Shown here piece by piece: positions 60,731 through 64,000 of a DNA stretch of 64,000 nucleotides (positions are counted from its first letter, which is position 1; each line of letters opens with the position of its first letter). Source of the stretch: Streptomyces bikiniensis. Lineage in GTDB: Bacteria; Actinomycetota; Actinomycetes; Streptomycetales; Streptomycetaceae. The stretch is from assembly GCA_000716465.1 (NCBI GenBank), contig JNWL01000005.1:248001-312000 (forward strand). Reading direction: 5' to 3'. The notes beneath the pieces are model-generated. The model searched no databases, was not told the DNA's origin, and worked only from the letters and a program-made list of their open reading frames with translations. A program made the position numbers and the translations under genes.

Positions 60731-62293
60731 TCACGCCGGCGGCGACAGATCCACGTCCAAGTCTGCCGCGAGCTGCTCAAGTTCGAGCAACGCACCGCGT
60801 AGGTCAGCGGACAGCGCGAGGGTCAGCTCCGTCAGGGACTTCGCCTCCGTCGCGTCCTTATCGTCCGGCTCGATCAGGCCGATGTCGAGATTGACGTCCT
60901 TCGTGGCTGCGAGCTCGGCACCGTCGAACACCTGCAGGCGGCCCGATGGCTTCCGGCGGGCGATCGCCTCGGCGGTCTCCTCGCACTCGCCGACTCCGAA
61001 GACCCGCTTTTCGAAGTCCTCCAGATGCCCGGGGAGCAGCGGGTTTTGCTTCAGTGTGAAGCGGTTGCCCGTCCTCAGGTCGTACACCCAGAGCTGCTGC
61101 GTGTGCGGGGGCTCATCATCGCTGCGACGCGGCGGGGCGGCGTCGAAGAAGAGGACGTTGGCCTTGACGCCACCCGCGTAGAAGATCCCGGCGGGCAGAC
61201 GCAGCATGGTGTGCAGGTTGAACCGCTTGAGCAGCTCACGGCGGATAGTCGCTCCTCGGCCGCCCTCGAAGAGGACGTTGTCGGGGAGGATCACCGCAGC
61301 GCTGCCGTTGTCGGTGAGCAGGCTCGCGATGTGCTGGACGAAGTTGAACTGCTTGTTGGTCGTGGTCTCCCAGAAGTCCTGGCGGTGGTACGACATGTCC
61401 TCGCGGCTCACCGTGCCGTCGACATGGGTGATCACGATCGAGGACTTCTTACCGAAGGGCGGATTGGCCAGCACCTTCGAAGCCTTCTTGGCTGGTGGTT
61501 TGGCCAGCGCGTCCTCGACATGGATCAGGGGCTTGCCATCGGGCCTGCCGATGCCGTGGAGGAGCAGGTTCATCGCGGCGAGGCGTGCGGTCGCCGGCAC
61601 CAGCTCGGTGCCCCAGATCGCGCCCTCGTCGAATCGGGCGGACTCCTTGACGGACATCTCGTCGCCATACGTGTTCACGATGTAGTCGTGCGCGGCGAGC
61701 AGGAAGCCACCGGTTCCGCAGGCCGGGTCGGTGATGGTGTCCTCCGGGGTAGGCCGCATGCACCGCACGATGGACTCGATGAGCACCCGTGGGGTGAAGT
61801 ACTGCCCCGCACCAGCCTTGGTATCTTCCGCACTACGGGCGATCAACGCCTCGTAGGCGTCGCCCTTGATGTCCTTGCTGGACCCCAGCCAGGGTTCCTT
61901 GTCGATCAGGTCGACGATGAGGCGGCGGAGGTTGGTCGCGTTCTGGATTCGGTTACGGGCGCGGTGGAAGATCAGGCCAAGAGCGCTATTCCGCCCCTCG
62001 TCCTGCTTGCCGAGGTCTGTGAGGAGCTGGGTGTACGTCTCCTCCAGCTGCTCGCCGGAGAGATCGAGCAGTTGCGTCCAGCCGCGCCCCTCCCACTCTT
62101 CGGAGTCGGGGAGTACATGGCGGCGCTGAGATGCAGGGAGATCCTTGTTGGCCTCCTCCTTCTCGGCGGCCATCTTGAGGAACACCAGGAAGCTGAGCTG
62201 CTCCAGGTATTCGAGGCTCGATACGCCGTCGTCGCGCAGGACATTGCAGTAGTTCCAGAGACGATCGACGAGACGACGTGCTTCCGGCTTCAC
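60731..62293 (-). CDS. hsdM: Type I restriction-modification DNA methyltransferase subunit
   Basis: The 520-residue N6-adenine methyltransferase has an N-terminal helical domain (LVDRLWNYCNVLRDDGVSSL). The SAM-binding motif DPACGTGGFLLAAHDY and the catalytic ANPPFG motif (NPPF) are intact. The C-terminal part carries a helical tail that contacts HsdS. With HsdS it methylates a bipartite target; with HsdR it restricts unmodified DNA. ATG at 62293 overlaps the hsdS stop (ATGA). The order here is hsdR-hsdS-hsdM in the leftward direction, so hsdM is last. Confidence 0.95.
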   Translation of the reverse strand: MKPEARRLVDRLWNYCNVLRDDGVSSLEYLEQLSFLVFLKMAAEKEEANKDLPASQRRHVLPDSEEWEGRGWTQLLDLSGEQLEETYTQLLTDLGKQDEGRNSALGLIFHRARNRIQNATNLRRLIVDLIDKEPWLGSSKDIKGDAYEALIARSAEDTKAGAGQYFTPRVLIESIVRCMRPTPEDTITDPACGTGGFLLAAHDYIVNTYGDEMSVKESARFDEGAIWGTELVPATARLAAMNLLLHGIGRPDGKPLIHVEDALAKPPAKKASKVLANPPFGKKSSIVITHVDGTVSREDMSYHRQDFWETTTNKQFNFVQHIASLLTDNGSAAVILPDNVLFEGGRGATIRRELLKRFNLHTMLRLPAGIFYAGGVKANVLFFDAAPPRRSDDEPPHTQQLWVYDLRTGNRFTLKQNPLLPGHLEDFEKRVFGVGECEETAEAIARRKPSGRLQVFDGAELAATKDVNLDIGLIEPDDKDATEAKSLTELTLALSADLRGALLELEQLAADLDVDLSPPA

Positions 62294-63816
62294 TCGGTGA
62301 ACTCCAGGGGGAGGGTGGTCTGTTCGCCCTCGGAGAGGGGGGTACGGGATGTGGGGGCCGGCGGGGGCGAGGCTTTGGAAGCAGGCTGCTCGGCTGCGCT
62401 CTGGCTTTTCCGCCTGGCCTGGGCAGCGGCCCGCCGAGCCGCTTTCCGCTCGGCTTCGGCGGTCTCGCGCTCGACCCGGATGCGCTTGAGAAGGTGCTCG
62501 GCGGGCTCGTCGTGAGGATCCTGGGGGACGAGCCGGCCAGCGAAGGCTTCGGCGAGGAGGGTGCGGCGGAGGGCGTTGGCGTGGGCTTCCATCTTGTCCA
62601 GGAGCAGGTCCAACGCGTCGACACGGGCCAGCCGCCCCTTGGTCTCAGCGATGAGCCGCCGTTGCTCGTCGAGCGTGGGTACCGGGAATTCCACAGCTTT
62701 CAGCCGAGACGCGCTCAGGTGTGCAATGTTGGTCGTGATGCGCACCTCACGCATGAACCGGCCTGCATGCAGGTGACGGCGGAAGACGAGAAGCGCCCAG
62801 CCGGGGAGCACCTCGTCCCCAGCCCGGAACCGCAACAGGCTGTTCGTGAAGGCCACGCCCTCGGGGATGCCCTTGTACATCGCCGGCCGCCCGACGAGAT
62901 GAGGGCTCTGCCCTTCGTTGAGGAGGATGTCTCCAGGCAGGAGACGGTATTTGCCGAACCCTTCGGAGAAGTCCATCTCCATGAGGCTCGTGGTGTCGAT
63001 GCGGTCCTCGAAGACGTTGGCAACGCGCAGGTACGGGCGCATCTTGGGGCCGTCGTGCCAGTCAGGGTGGCGCGCTCTGCCGAGGTCGACGATCCCGGCT
63101 TGGCCTGCTGTCATCGCCTGCCAGCCCTCGGGCCAGGCGGCCGACTCCGGGATGGCGTCGAGAAGAACCTTCTTGCGGAGGGTGGTGACGTAGGACCGGG
63201 CATGGGCGATGAGCTGGGTGATCTCGCCCAGCCGTGCGAGCCGCTCGTCCAGGGCGTCGGCGATCCGCCGCTGTTCGGCAGCTGGCGGGACGGGGACGGG
63301 CAGCGACCGGATGCCGTTCAGCCCCAGGCGGGCCCGCCCGATGCCTCTCAGACTGGCAGCCGCATGCTGCTTGGTCGCCGGGGCGATCAATGCCTGAAGC
63401 AGCCACTCGGTGGAGACCTCCGGATGCGCTCGGAACCGGATGCAGTCGGCCTTGACGATGGCCGGCCCCACGTACTCCGGGACAATGCAAGCTCGTGGCA
63501 GGTCGTCGCCGAGCGACGCGATGACAAGGTCGCCTTCCCGCGCCTCATGCGCGGCCAGACGCTCGAAGTGACTCTTCGAGATGTGCGTCCGAACATCACG
63601 GAACTCTCCGTCGCCAATGTTTTGCAGGCGGAGTACGCGCGGCCCTGAGTCGGTGTAGTGCCGTGTCGCAAGATTCGACCCGAAAGGACCGTCCGTGACA
63701 GGACGCTCGTCCGCGGATCGAAGGTCGTCGAGTTCGGCCCAGCACCAGCTGGCCGGAAGCTCTACCGCTGCTATCTCCGGCGCCCCCACTGCCCCGTCAT
63801 CGCTCTCCACGCTCAC
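62290..63816 (-). CDS. hsdS: Type I restriction-modification specificity subunit
   Basis: The 508-residue protein has two target-recognition domains. The first spans about residues 15-180 (LPASWCWAELDDLRSADERP at its start) and the second about 230-390. Each is followed by a conserved helix: PPAAEQRRIADALDERLARL and VPTLDEQRRLIAETKGRLAR. A Lys/Ala-rich tail ends the protein. The two domains define each half of an asymmetric recognition site. The GTG start at 63816 overlaps the hsdR stop (GTGA). Confidence 0.92.
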   Translation of the reverse strand: MSVESDDGAVGAPEIAAVELPASWCWAELDDLRSADERPVTDGPFGSNLATRHYTDSGPRVLRLQNIGDGEFRDVRTHISKSHFERLAAHEAREGDLVIASLGDDLPRACIVPEYVGPAIVKADCIRFRAHPEVSTEWLLQALIAPATKQHAAASLRGIGRARLGLNGIRSLPVPVPPAAEQRRIADALDERLARLGEITQLIAHARSYVTTLRKKVLLDAIPESAAWPEGWQAMTAGQAGIVDLGRARHPDWHDGPKMRPYLRVANVFEDRIDTTSLMEMDFSEGFGKYRLLPGDILLNEGQSPHLVGRPAMYKGIPEGVAFTNSLLRFRAGDEVLPGWALLVFRRHLHAGRFMREVRITTNIAHLSASRLKAVEFPVPTLDEQRRLIAETKGRLARVDALDLLLDKMEAHANALRRTLLAEAFAGRLVPQDPHDEPAEHLLKRIRVERETAEAERKAARRAAAQARRKSQSAAEQPASKASPPPAPTSRTPLSEGEQTTLPLEFTE

Positions 63817-64000
63817 GCACCCAGTTCCCGATCCAGTTCATTGATCAGCTCGTCCGGTGTTCGCGTTCCTTCCGCGAACACCGCTCTGAACCTGCTCCAG
63901 CCGCCTGCAGCCCGGCACAGCGCATGCTGCTCCAGGGCGTCCACGGAGACGGTCGCTGAGGTGGCGACCACGTTCGCGATGCGCTTCAGCCAGGCGAGCT
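63813..64000 (-). CDS. hsdR: Type I restriction endonuclease subunit R, C-terminal end only
   Basis: Only the last 61 codons are inside the window, read from the right edge to the TGA at 63815-63813. The sequence LAWLKRIANVVATSATVSVD then ALEQHALCRAAGGWSRFRAV and the end LINELDRELGA fit the C-terminus of EcoEI-type HsdR subunits. It directly precedes and overlaps hsdS. The motor and nuclease domains would lie beyond the edge, so integrity cannot be judged. Confidence 0.8.
   Translation of the reverse strand, partial: LAWLKRIANVVATSATVSVDALEQHALCRAAGGWSRFRAVFAEGTRTPDELINELDRELGA

Overview
The window is very GC-rich, with GTG/TTG starts and stop/start overlaps such as ATGA and GTGA. Its protein families are typical of Streptomyces, and it most likely comes from a Streptomyces chromosome at the edge of, and inside, an accessory island.

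Layout. (1) About 1-13.7 kb is chromosome-like: the start of a LytR_C-type membrane protein, a VapB-like protein, a secreted M28 aminopeptidase, an alpha/beta hydrolase, an erythromycin-esterase-family enzyme, a TetR regulator divergent from a WrbA-like flavoprotein, a CsoR-family repressor, a TerD-domain gene broken by two compensating frameshifts, a YCII protein, a MarC-type membrane protein, an ABC transporter and a small secreted protein. (2) 14.7-23.9 kb is a tightly coupled three-gene operon: alpha/beta hydrolase, caspase-STAND-propeller protein, and a 1698-residue P-loop protein. It looks like an abortive-infection or immune module and is my main candidate for an undescribed system. (3) At 23.9-24.4 kb there is a decayed IS5-type transposase remnant and a 57-nt 3' fragment of tRNA-Ser(GGA) with its terminator. 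This is a classic attachment-site scar and marks the left edge of an island. (4) 24.65-33.6 kb encodes a complete pPIWI-RE system (PIWI-RE protein, DinG-like helicase, REase-fold protein) with an XRE regulator. (5) 33.6-38.1 kb holds a truncated duplicate of an Mrr-type nuclease 3' end, two convergent overlapping genes of unknown function, a creatininase-family gene and a membrane-anchored Mrr-type nuclease. (6) 38.2-51.5 kb looks like an uncharacterised biosynthetic locus. It has a second glutamyl-tRNA synthetase and an eight-gene operon (two glycosyltransferases, HD hydrolase, carbamoyltransferase, two radical SAM enzymes, nucleotidyltransferase-like protein, 2-hydroxyacid dehydrogenase), with an RsbW-type kinase, an XRE-type regulator and a DAAO-like oxidoreductase beside it. 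(7) 51.7-60.7 kb is an integrative mobilizable element: HUH relaxase, MobC, DUF2637/Spd-like membrane protein, DnaB-like helicase, XRE regulator, excisionase and tyrosine integrase. No FtsK/TraB translocase is visible. (8) 60.7-64 kb carries a type I restriction-modification locus (hsdM, hsdS and the 3' end of hsdR).

Four independent nucleic-acid defence or conflict systems (caspase operon, pPIWI-RE, Mrr, type I RM), integration signals and a natural-product locus lie within 50 kb, so this is a defence and metabolism island. The most informative non-coding signals are paired, structurally conserved modules upstream of both the helicase gene and the xis-int operon of the mobilizable element. 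Others are twin TetR operators, several perfect palindromes, and two minisatellites.
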